A stretch of DNA of 64,000 nt from Temnopleurus reevesii (lineage: Eukaryota > Echinodermata > Echinoidea > Temnopleuroida > Temnopleuridae). Below are positions 29,001-41,000 of the stretch, one piece after another. The stretch is from contig BQKZ01000558.1 in NCBI GenBank assembly GCA_036244855.1, forward strand, positions 66,625 to 130,624, read 5' to 3'. The notes under the pieces are model-generated. The model was not told the DNA's origin, did not search any database, and saw only the letters and a list, made by a program, of their open reading frames with translations. How positions within the stretch are numbered: the stretch's first letter is position 1; every line of letters begins with the position of its first letter. Made by a program: the position numbers and the translations under genes.

Positions 29001-32000
29001 AATAGACATAATTCTTGGAAATGAAGATTGAGATCTGAATTATTTCGATTATCATTTTCCCAACACAAACATTGTTTAACTGATATTTAAGCAGTACCTG
29101 CTGTTATTATATGAATCAACCCTGCTACAGCCATGGGCTCCCAATGGTCTAATGGTACGACACCTGTCTAGTCATCAGGAGATTGTAGGTTCAATCTCTA
29201 CCTGAGTATGAGTGTGCTATTTTTCACTGCACCTCGGAGACACGCTGTAATTCAGTCGTTATCTATGTTGCAATAAGGCAAGAGTTATTTTAATTATTAT
29301 CTGTCCAACACAAAAATCATTCCATTGATAAAATCAGTTCATTTGTCCCCTCATTGCCCCTTCATATGTTCATTTTGATGTACAAATATCATATTCTTCT
29401 ATACTGTAGAACATGTAAATGAAGACAATTGAATCATGTTATTCTGCACAATGCTGCTCAAACTTGTTACTGATAAAATTTTGTTATGTAATTAAAATGT
29501 ACAGCAAAACTTATAATTTTGATATTCAGGTGTAATTACATGGTACATGTAGTTATCATTTTTTTATGATGCATACATGTAGGCCTAAGTATTTGTATAA
29601 TTCATTTGTTTGTATTTTTGTATTTATCGAATCGGAAAATAAATACAATACAATACAGTTCATGACAAAGCTACAGAGGATTAAAAGCTTTATGCAATAG
29701 AACTGTGATATAATCATGCAATTTGGCTGTACCCATCTCCTTGTTTTCTTTGTTTTGTATATGTGATGTAACAGCTTCCCTGATATAACAAGATGCGTAT
29801 TGTTGCTGGTTCTAGAAACCCCAAAATTGCAACGTTCCAATGGCTCTTCAGGAAAACCAGCCTAAGATGGCCATTTTCCAAGGACGAAAGGGATTTCTAA
29901 AATTGCCTAATAAATAACAAACAAAAAAAATCTTGTTCATTTTATTGTGCTGGTGAGCTGTAAAGAAAAAAATAAAAGAAAAACATTTACATTCATTTTG
30001 TCTCCTTTTCATCCACATTTTTTGTTTCCCTAAATACCAATGGGGGTGCCTGCCCTCTAAGACCCTTCCCTTGATATGCACCTGTTTAATGTCCTGCATT
30101 CTCATAAACACCATTATCATTGTGGATTTCACAACCAAAATGAAAGACAGGGCATGACTGGTCTCCCACACGAGACTAATATGATTTATTTTTAGGCAAA
30201 AGGACTGTGTGTACAATGTTTTGAACATTTACTCAATTCCCATATGTAATCTATTTTTTTTTACATTCTTATATATCAGATCTAACAAAAGATTGATTTG
30301 ATTAATTGAATTGTGAATGTATGGTTCTATTTCCAATTTGACTGCCTTGTTTGAGAAATCTAAAATTCATCTCTAGAAATCATGTTCTATTTTACTTCAG
30401 AAGGTGTGATTAACATAGTACACACTAAACAAATCTAATCAGATTGACTAAACATGAAATCCCAGTACAAGTCAAAATGAGATATTGATTCTGATTAAAA
30501 TGACCATGAATTTTGTCAGAAATAACTAGATTTCTGGTCATTTTCAATTGGATCTGGTAACTCTTTAACTAAAAAAGTTGACATATCAATTTGGCTCAAT
30601 TTTTAAGATGTAGTATTGCAAAGGTAAATATATATTAACATCTATTTAATGATTTTTGTGTTGGGTAGATAAATAATTGAAATAATCCATGTTGGGATAA
30701 GGTAAGAATTATTTCAATTATATTAACATCTGTTTTGAACCAGAAGGGGCTATCACTGTACAAAGTGAATGAAACTAGTTTCTTTCTAGTATTTATGCTG
30801 ACGATAAAGTCTTTATGCAAGCAGGAAAGTAAGAATATCGAGGGACGTAGAATAAATTCTAAACTTGCATCAAGGTTTCATTTTTAGCGAGTCTGCATTT
30901 GTCACATCACACCGACAACTAACAGCAACAGCGTGCTACAAACCTACCTGAATGCCCAGGGCAACAAAATTGAGCCTTTGGGCAAGCAAATGAAATTGGG
31001 CAAGTAATAACTGTTTTAAAGTCTAAGAACTATACAGTTTCGACTACCTATAAATTCTTCATTGTTTATAGGTCATATCCAGTTGCAAGGTTTAATATTC
31101 GACCAACTTCAGGACAGCTAAGCCCAATTATATGGTATGCCTGTGTGTGCATCTGCTTTTATTTTCTTGATTGTGTTTTGGTTAATAGGAATTTGTGTTT
31201 GGGCAAGTGATTTGAAAAGTAACTTGTCCAATAGGGCAAATGGTGCAAAAACTTCTTGTAGCATCCTGCGTTACCGTCCACCAATGTTTACTGCAGTTTT
31301 AATGTGATATTCAGGGTCTGTTAATTTTCGATAGGGTCTTTGTTGTGCCAATGGGACTGCTCCTCAACCGTTGGGTGTTTTTTAATAGCTTCATCAAGTA
31401 AACAGGATTTGAGTTTTTCCTTCCTGAATGCTGTCTCATTGGACTAGCAGCATCCTATCTATCTCAACCATTATACCATGCTACTCTGTTAAAAAACAAA
31501 TTGTAGTGGATAGGGTGTGGAATTGAGGAAGTCAGATTTTTTATTTAAGAAATTTTGATGCAATGGTTCCATAAGTTATAGATCAATTAAAAGAATTTTC
31601 TCTCTGTTTATTAAGTATTTTTACCATCGCTTTTCTAGTTGCAAAAAAAAAAACGCTGTTCATGATCAACGCGTAGAGCCTAATCTCGAGTGAGGCTCCC
31701 TGCATGGCTTCTTCAATGCATGCGCGTTCTTTGTGTGCGCATCCCTATATAAGCTACAATGTAGGCTTCGTACTAGTCGTTTTTTTATTTGTCATGTCAT
31801 TTCACATTTTCTCCTTTTTATTTAGAAAAATAAAAAAAATGTTAGTTTTCCGCTTGATTATAGCATTCCTTTTTTTTTTTTTATTCTGTATGTATGTTCA
31901 GAAGGGTCATGCTGGACCCTTACTCTAAATTTTACACCAATCCATTTTTAAAAATTCTATGTACAAAGTGAATGAGGAGTTGTCCAACATGACGTCACAG

Positions 32001-35000
32001 ATTCTGTCAATGTTGCTGATCGCATGGATCCCCACCAGCAGTAGCGATCGTCAAATCTTTGTGAATTTGAAAATTTATTGTCCGATTTTGCTCAAATTTT
32101 CACAATTTGTTCATCTGATTTTTCTCCATTTAATGAGAACATGGTAATTCCAGTGGTTGGTTCCCCTTTAGGGTACACTTTACACATAATTTGTATTGAA
32201 TGTGTTTTGTTAATTAAAAAAATTAAAGTAAAAAAATTGATTGTTTATCTTAAGGCTTTGCTTCATTGGAAATACTCCAAAATAGCCAGTAGTGGTTGGA
32301 GTGAAATTTGACAATGGGATGTCAAAGATGATCCAGATACAATATACCGCAGAAGACTACATATTGTTTTTTATTCAATGATTTTTTAAAAATTAATTTC
32401 CACAATTTAAGTTAATGACAAGTAGAATGTTGGCCTTTAAAATCAGAAAATCACTATACATGTAGCTTTTTCATCACTCCTAAAATTTTGATTATCTAAA
32501 GTCCACTAACTGATTTTCTTTTCATCTTTTAACTGGATCAGTTGTATAAAAAAAAGAAATGTTAAAGCCCTATTTTGTACAGTGAATGGTAGATGATAGA
32601 ATGTGTAAGAAAATAATCCTGAGCTACAACAGTATTTTTATCTTTCATAACATTTTTAATCAGCATTACATAGAGGATTTGACTATTTTTACAGCATATT
32701 TGCACCTCTCCCCAAAAAAAATTTATAAAGGACCTCATGCATGGTGTTGTCTCAACATTTTCTGATAAAAGTTTTCATTTGCCATAAATTACGAAGATGG
32801 GACTAGTATTTGATAGATATTTTGGGGATATGTTTGAAGTGATCACATTAAGCATATATCCCCCAAAGCAACATGGAATATGTGAGTGTGTGGAGGGCAC
32901 ATGCATGTGCACATATTTTGTCATATTATGTTTCTATTTTATATTCAGCATGTTCTTGTATTTGATGACAGAACTTTTTATCTGTGATAAAGAATTGTGG
33001 CAGTCTGTGAAATTGTATTGTGCTAAAGCGGAAAAGTTTCCCCAATAAAATACGTTGACAAATCAGACATAGGGGGAAACCCATATCAATTTAAAAAATC
33101 AAACCCTTTTGTTCATTAAAGTTGTCCTTCACATTCTTACTTTTGAAAAGATTCAGGATATGATCTTTCGAATTGTCTTCATCATGTATTCAGCTCAAAA
33201 TCAAATTTGTATGGTGACAAGTACCATCACCCAGAGTTAGCTCCCTAATCATCAATATTCATGACTCCACTTCATGAATATTCATCACTCCTCCCCTCAA
33301 CATGGAGGTGTGGCTTGCTCTGCATTTGCAAATGAAGCCCCGCCTCCCCAACAGGAGAAGTCATGCCTGGTAGAACTTCCTGAATGTCTGCCATGGATTT
33401 TTGTGCTCTCAATTTCTTTTCCCCTTTTCTATCCCCCTTTTCCTTCTTTTAAAGTTCTCCCAATACAACTGACCCCATTATCTTCTAACCTTTGGGTATT
33501 TTCTTAGGGATCATTTAGAAAAAGAGAGTAAAAGCTCATAAAAAGTGCATCGTTCTGATGGCATAATTTACAGCACCTAAAGTTTGTGCAGATATTGTAC
33601 CGTATCTGTGTATCACATGCCCTGTAAACAATCATATAGTTATGGGCAAAGCTATGACACCTTTGCTGAAAGGTCCACTTTTATGACAATGCATGTTGAC
33701 TTGTGGTGATCTATGTTACCCTTACCATCAACCTTGTCGATGAGAGAGCTCCCAAATGTGTCCCATATATTTTATAATAATTTTTCTTTATATTTTAGTG
33801 AGCCAATTTGGGAANAATATTCATGACTCCACTTCATGAATATTCATCACTCCTCCCCTCAACATGGAGGTGTGGCTTGCTCTGTCATTTGCAAATGAAG
33901 CCCCGCCTCCTGAACAGAAGAAGTCATGCCTGGTAGAACTTCCTGAATGTCTGCCATGGATTTTTGTGCTCTCAATTTCTTTTCCCCTTTTCTATCCCCC
34001 TTTTCCTTCTTTTAAAGTTCTCCCAATACAACTGACCCCATTATCTTCTAACCTTTGGGTATTTTCTTAGGGATCATTTAAAAAAAAGAGTAAAAGCTCA
34101 TAAAGAAGTGCATCGTTCTGATGTCGTAATTTACAGCACCTAAAGTTTGTGCAGCTATTGCAAGTATCTGTGTATCACATGCCCTGTAAACAATCATATA
34201 GTTATGGGCAAAGTTATGACACCTTTGCTGAAATATATGAGTTCCAAACTACATAGCTCTCAATCTTGTTCTCATAAATCTTAATTTTTACATAGTGGTA
34301 TGGAAAACATACATGTACATGATATTGTGCATAGGAAGTTTCCTCACTTTGTCAATTCATGAAAACATTATTGAAACAATGCTATGAACTTGTTCAGGGG
34401 TTCAGTCCGTTTCACACCAACAGGCATGCCATCACAGCATGACATATATACGCGATGGCTACTCTGTGATGGCCAATAGAACGTCCAAGATGCCATGATA
34501 CTATGCCGTGTTTGGTGTAATGAGGTCTTTGCTTCCTTTATAGATTAAATGGTGCAACACTCTTTTATTGTATATTCCAATGATTGATTTCAGTTCCTTT
34601 TTTTTCCACAAATCAATTTAAAAAAAAAGACACGGTACATGTAACAAAACAATAAAAAAATACATTTAAAAAAGTGAACAATAATAAAAACAATCAATCA
34701 AAATGTGGCGGGGAATGACAAAGGCCAAAATGACCTATCTAGGCCTTTCCCCTAAGAGCAATTTAAATACATGTAGAAGTGACAATGGAAAATTAACATA
34801 TTAACATTAATTTCACAGAAGATAATGCTTTCTGAGCTTTAGAATGTACAAGTGCTCAGGGGAATGCACCAAATAGGCAAAGTTTTTCAGATTCGTGAAG
34901 CTTGTATTTTAAAACACAATGAACTTTCCATAAAGCTGCTGGCAAATAGTTCATTCTGGGTTTGTGCATTATTGTGGTTCGGTTGTTAAATAGTCAATTA

Positions 35001-38000
35001 CTTTCAATACTCAGAAGTGTTATGTTGTTAGTTTTTGTTTCGTATTGTGTTGAAATGATTTCTTGCGATGACACTTGACATGGAATTTTTCATAATTGCC
35101 ATTGTAAGCTTTTAAACCTAGCTGAGTTGGGAAAATATGAGTGAAAGATTTGATAACTTGCTCACAACCATCTTTACATACAATAAAATTCTTAAATTAT
35201 TAAAAATGGTTGTTTGAGCACAATGATTTTCACATAGTTCAGTTATTTGAATTTACTCTGACATCAACGTTTTTGCCATGGTTTCTAAAGATATGATCAT
35301 TACTGTCAAGATATTGTCACTACTTGTGATTTGTTATTAAAAATTATTAAATTAAGCTGTTTGACCGAAATGTAATTATAATCAGATTGATGAAAAAAAA
35401 GAAGAGATTTATTTGCACTTTCATGATATCTATCTGTGGACTTTAATAAAATGTGGCATGGATGCATAACTCCTGCAAAGTGTGCCTATGTAGTTCATAG
35501 AAGTTTGAATTTTAGGATTTTTGGAGCAGTAAAAGTTGATGTTTTAATTCTGATATTTATACAGGTTAGTTTAGAATCCAATTTCATCTAGCATTTTTAG
35601 CATATCTGACAGTTAAGAATTTTTACACAATTCCTTGAATGTATAAAGTGTAGATTCTAGTGTAGAGGTAGTTTCACATTTTAGTGTTTTGATTTTTTCT
35701 GAAATATATAATAGATCATACAAAGTAGAAGTGTTGATGAGGTCAGTGCAGCAATCCATAAAAATAAAATCACAATGGGAATTTCAGCCATACAGTACTG
35801 TAAAAAGCCGAAAGTTTCACTCAGGTTTTATTTTCTTGAATTTTACTACCATGAATTCGCTAAAATTTCCACTTATCAGAATGCCCAACTTGTACAATAA
35901 TCTTTTGAAGCATGAAATAACATCTCGTTAATGTGTGAAAAGGTCTGAAATTCAGTGAAATTGCTCAAATATTTGTAGATTGAAATATTTGCTTATACAG
36001 TACATGTATATTACCTCTGTCATCGTTTCCTCTTGGTGATCTCCATACAGAGGTTTGACTGTAAATCTGGAATTGAAAAGAGGAAGTCCAAGTCACTGAA
36101 AAACAAGATTTATGGCTAATCATTAAGATTAAGAATGTATTTATTTTAGAATGGAAAATGTCTATTCATGAAAATGTGCATTGTATAAATCCTGATGTTT
36201 CTGTCCCACTTGACACGTTTTATGACTAATTATACATCTTTTGTTTGTTTGCCAAATCTTTTGCAAATATCTGGATTAAAATATGCTGAGAAACTGGTTC
36301 ACAAAATGAACTTTGGACAAATATAATGCAATTTACAATGGAATTATGTGCTTTATCATGCTTCACTTTTGATGTTGCGGATAGTTAGGACTAAATTATG
36401 TAGAGCCAAATACGATAACAAAATTGAGAATATCTTGTCATGAGAAACGAGGACAAAGTCTACATGCCATCAACCCCCAAATATGTACCTTTAAATGTGT
36501 GTTTTGTGACCACAATGCAGAAAATCCCAGTCTTCATTTATAGAAACATAAACTGGAATACCCTGTGGACATGTAAAAATATTCTGTATTGACGCATTAA
36601 AAATATTTTACAAAGTCTGCACTACTACCAGACCCTACTCAACCCAAATTAGGCAAAAAATTTGTTGATAATGGCAGAACCTGAAGTTTTATACCCAAAT
36701 AAAGATAATTACTGTATTTTTATAGGAAATTATGTGAAATTCAAAGTACTTTAATAAATGACAGTACAATTATGGAAAAACATGTTGAATACAATCTGAA
36801 ATTAATTTTTAGGTGTTATTCGGCTTCTCATTCCCTTGAGAGTCTTATCCTCCACTTGAAATGTGTTCCCTCAAAAAAAAAAAACGACCACAAAACATTT
36901 TCTGACTGACAAATGCTATTTTTTTCTTAGCCAAGCAATTTCTTTGGAGACAAGTCACATGGTAGTTCTAGATTCTTCAGAGACTATTCAGCAATGAATT
37001 TATGGAAAAGGGTATTATTTTACATGGGCAAAGTGTTTAACTCATATAGTGATACTTAAAATTAAATTTGAAATTACTGTAACAAGTTACCCTTGTAAAT
37101 AGAAAAGGGATTGTAAAATAAAGGAAGAAAGAGGCAATTTCCCTACAAAGTGCCATAAACAGCAAAACTTGAATCCTGTTGAGCTACCTACATTTTCTTC
37201 TTTTTCTACAAAAGTAGACAATAAATCAACAAAAGTTATTCTGAAATGCATGCAGAATCAAAATCCCCATATCAAACTTGAAGAGAAAAGTACAATTTTG
37301 TCTATTTTTGTAGAAAAAGAAGAAAATGTGAAATTCTGTGTACAAAGTGAATGGAGAGTTCTCCAATTTGGCAGCCATTTTGTGCCTGTACATTGCCAAT
37401 TTGAGGAGCCCATGGGGGATGTAGATCAAAACTCTGAAAATTCATAACTTTTGAATGGATTGTCAGATTTTGCTCAAATTTTCACAGATTTACCATTGTA
37501 TTTTTCTTCATCCACTGAGAGTACATCAATGTTTGGGTGAAGTTCCCCTTTAACATTGTATGCAGGAAAGGGTCACCAGTCGTTCATAGAGTGGTGCATA
37601 GATCNTTAACATTGTATGCAGGAAAGGGTCACCAGTCGTTCATAGAGTGGTGCATAGATTTCCAAAATGCTTTAAAACCTGAATCAATCATACAAATTTG
37701 AATTTTGACCAAATGATTATGAAATGACAACATTTCAATATTAAAGGTTTAATTGACATATTATCAAAGTTCTCTGTAGAAGACTCCTCATGTGCTAAAA
37801 TGAAAGCTCCAGTGAAATTTAAGACTATGAAAAAAATGTATGTGGTGTGCGAATTAGAAGTTTCTAAGATTCACTCAGCAAAGAATGAATGTTTCCCCTA
37901 ATTTCTTCATGAAACCGAAGCTATTTTAGTTCATTACTTCATTGCTTCTTTGATCCAACATGAATTCTAGGACATGGATTTTGCAGAATACAGCAAATTT

Positions 38001-41000
38001 GGCTACATTAGTAATCAAAAGTATTCAAAAGTTCTTCTGAAATACTACAAGGATATGTAACATAAACCCAAGATCATTCAGAACAATCATTTGTAGCACA
38101 ATAACATTTGTGTTCTTGTTTATCAAGTCAATCCACTTTGTTACATAAATATTAAGTTTCCTTGAACTGTTGTGTGTCTCCTCTTGGAAGCTAGAACTCG
38201 GAGATTCCCACATTCCCACGAACAGAAGATAAAAGAATAACTACAAAGAGAAAGCAGGGTCATATTTATCCCATCACGCATCCATGATTCTTTTCTTTGA
38301 AATCAATGTCAACCTCTTTTCCTGGCATGCTCTTTTTACAAATGGATAAGAATAAAGTGATTGTAACTCGGGAATGTGGTTCGGAATAAAAATGGGCATT
38401 CTGCGTGAAAATCAATGCTATTCTTTCGCGTTGGAAGTGGTATAAAAGTGATGCATCGATTGATTCATGCAGACATTGTGTATATCTGGAAAAGGATGAA
38501 AAAGAAATGTTTGTTTAAATACACATTTGAATGAATACACACATTCAGGGGGATAGGAGAAATTTAGTTAATTTTCTTGCGAAGTTTTGAAAGAAGCGGA
38601 AGTTTTGCGTATGTTTAAGAATAATCATACAGTTTGGAAATGAAGTCTTATACTTTAAGATAAATGACTGTACATAAGAAAGTTATAGTAATATTGTCAT
38701 TCCAGTTGGATTTTTCTTATCAAGATGCAAACATATTAATTGCGTTAAGTCATGAATTACAGTCAAAGTGCATGTTATGTTTTGTTGTAAATGATTCTGC
38801 TGGTACATTTGACTTCTCTTTACTTCTTATTATACCGTACTCAATGTGACTGCTACATATTGCATTGCTAGGTCTTGAATTATTCTTGCCCATTAGAGAA
38901 TAGTTCTCCATTTCCTTTCTCGTATCTCTTATCGCCTGTCTCATTTCTCCTTCCTCTTCTCTCTTTTCTCATTTCTCTATTCTTTCTTTTTTCTCCTCTC
39001 CTATATTCTTCCTTTTTGCTTTCCTCATCGTATTTTATTCTTTTTCTTTGTCTTTTTGTTTCTCTTTTCTCCTTTATCTTTATCTTTTGTCCATTCTCTG
39101 CTCTTCCGTCTTTTTTCCTCTCCATCTTTTTTCTTCCCTTTTTTTTCTTTCTTCTTTCTGTTTTCTTGTTTCTCGTTTGTTGTTTCATTTCTCCCTTTTC
39201 TTGTCTCCTTTCAATTTTTCCTATTCTCCTTGTAAATTTCTCATCCATTTCATTCCTCATTTCTTTCTCCTTTCTCCTAACTGCTTTCGTTTCCCCCCAT
39301 TTTTGTCCTCCTTTATCCATTCTTCTTTATCCCTGTTCCTTCCTCCTTTCTCAATTCTTCTTTCTCCTTTCTCCCTTTCTTTTTTCCTTTCTCCTTTTAA
39401 TGTCTCCATTCTTTATCCCATTTCTTTTCTTTGCTATTCATCCAGGGGTCTGTAACAAAAGAGATTGCGATCAATTGCAAATCTTTCGTACATGATTTCC
39501 CGAAGACTTGCGATTGATTTCATTGAGTAATGAGCTGTGTTTCATAAATTTGTTTTCATCTCTTTTTAATTCTCTTTTCTTCTTTTTACATCTTTATTTG
39601 TTCTGTCCACCCATACAGGTTTACAAGAGTGAGCAAGAGATCGATGGAGTGGTTTGTGATCCTCTGAAAGCAACGCATACAATCAGAAATGTAACCAGCT
39701 ACGAGATGTGTTTCATGTTCTGGGATGTCAATGTCAGGATGGAATGGGACAGTAAGTAGATTTTATAACACAGCTATGGGAGCCCTGAAGTACACAAAAT
39801 GTCAAATCATCTGCGCTGGGGAATTTTGAAATCAGGTTTTAAATTTGCTAATTGGGATGTGAAGTTTGTGACCAGGGTGGTGTGTCACTAAATCGTTCTT
39901 AAAGTTACGTACTGGAGTATGTAATCGAGTGTAATACGTGTAAGATTCTCGATCATTAGTTGCTCTTAAAGTCTTTCATAACTTGGTGAAATGCTGCCCT
40001 GGGACACAACTTTTGTGACCAGAAACCTGAAGTTTGAGACCCAGGATGCAAATTTTGATATCTTGGACTCAGAAGTACCAACCAAGGATGCAAAAATATT
40101 TGTAATGGGCACACATTTTTTCTGCTGCATCTGCTGTATTTACCTGCAGTGGTATTGAAGTTTGCATTGTGGGTCGCAAACTTTGCATTCCAAGGAACAG
40201 ACTTCATGTTTCACATTGGAAATGTCATGATCTGGCCCCTGTAATGGTAAGGTTTGCTATGACTTGCTAGTGAAAATGATCAAATGATATCTTCATCGAC
40301 TGCACATTTTGTTCAATAGATTGACCCCTCACCAAACAGATACGCCCCTTCAAATTAGCGATCAATGACAATTAACCTTAATGTTATGGGGTCGAGATTG
40401 CAAATTTCAGAGTACAGATGGCCTGTTGTTGAACATAATTATGTTGGGCTATCAATAACAGACATGCCAACCCCATATCATATTCCCTTATTTTTTTCCA
40501 TCGTGCATGAAATCTCTGCATATTAATAATCATAGAAAACTTGTTAGTAGGTTGCCCAGTACATGTACATGTGGTAGTGTATGCTTCAGAAGTATGCCAA
40601 CTGTTTCAGAATATACATGAGGTAAAAAAAATGAAGATATGTATAATGTATAACAAAGGTACAAAAGTTGCTTAAAATATGATAACAATAACCATATTCT
40701 AAGCCATTCACTTGTAATGAAAACCCTTAATTCCTGTGAAAATCCACCTCATCCATGTTCTGGAACGGTTGGCACCTCTCACTTGTACGTCTAACAAATG
40801 TTTTCACAAACTTATCACACTCATTAATCATGATAACGTTTGAGAGCAAAATATTAGTTGTGATTGATGAATTAATAACCAATTAAAACTTTTATTACTA
40901 TCAATCAATAGTAATAAATCAATCAGTAATCAAAACTTTTTATTATCTCTTTGGATGACGCGAAACTAAGAGTACCCCAGGAACAAAGGATACAGCATTA

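Larger units (their letters stand above)
19347..39618. other. 20 kb intron inside the START domain
   Basis: Longest intron of the window. It contains the LTR-like element (20254-20931), dispersed inverted repeats, SINE fragments, foldback elements, a 419-bp duplication with POU-type sites and a 500-nt polypyrimidine tract just before the next exon. Between 20932 and 26247 I see only AT-rich sequence with a possible retroelement tail near 24130-24245; 27020-29130 and 34800-37160 hold nothing I recognise. No second gene is supported. Confidence 0.6.

Noticed and set aside
33274..34070. Two similar open frames (77 and 68 codons) in the 419-bp duplication
   Set aside because: They match because the DNA is duplicated; the proteins resemble nothing known and initiation contexts are not conserved between the copies.
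38875..39495. Long open frames on both strands (up to 206 codons) rich in S/F/L or K/R/E
   Set aside because: They translate a polypyrimidine tract; composition alone keeps the frames open and no domain is present.
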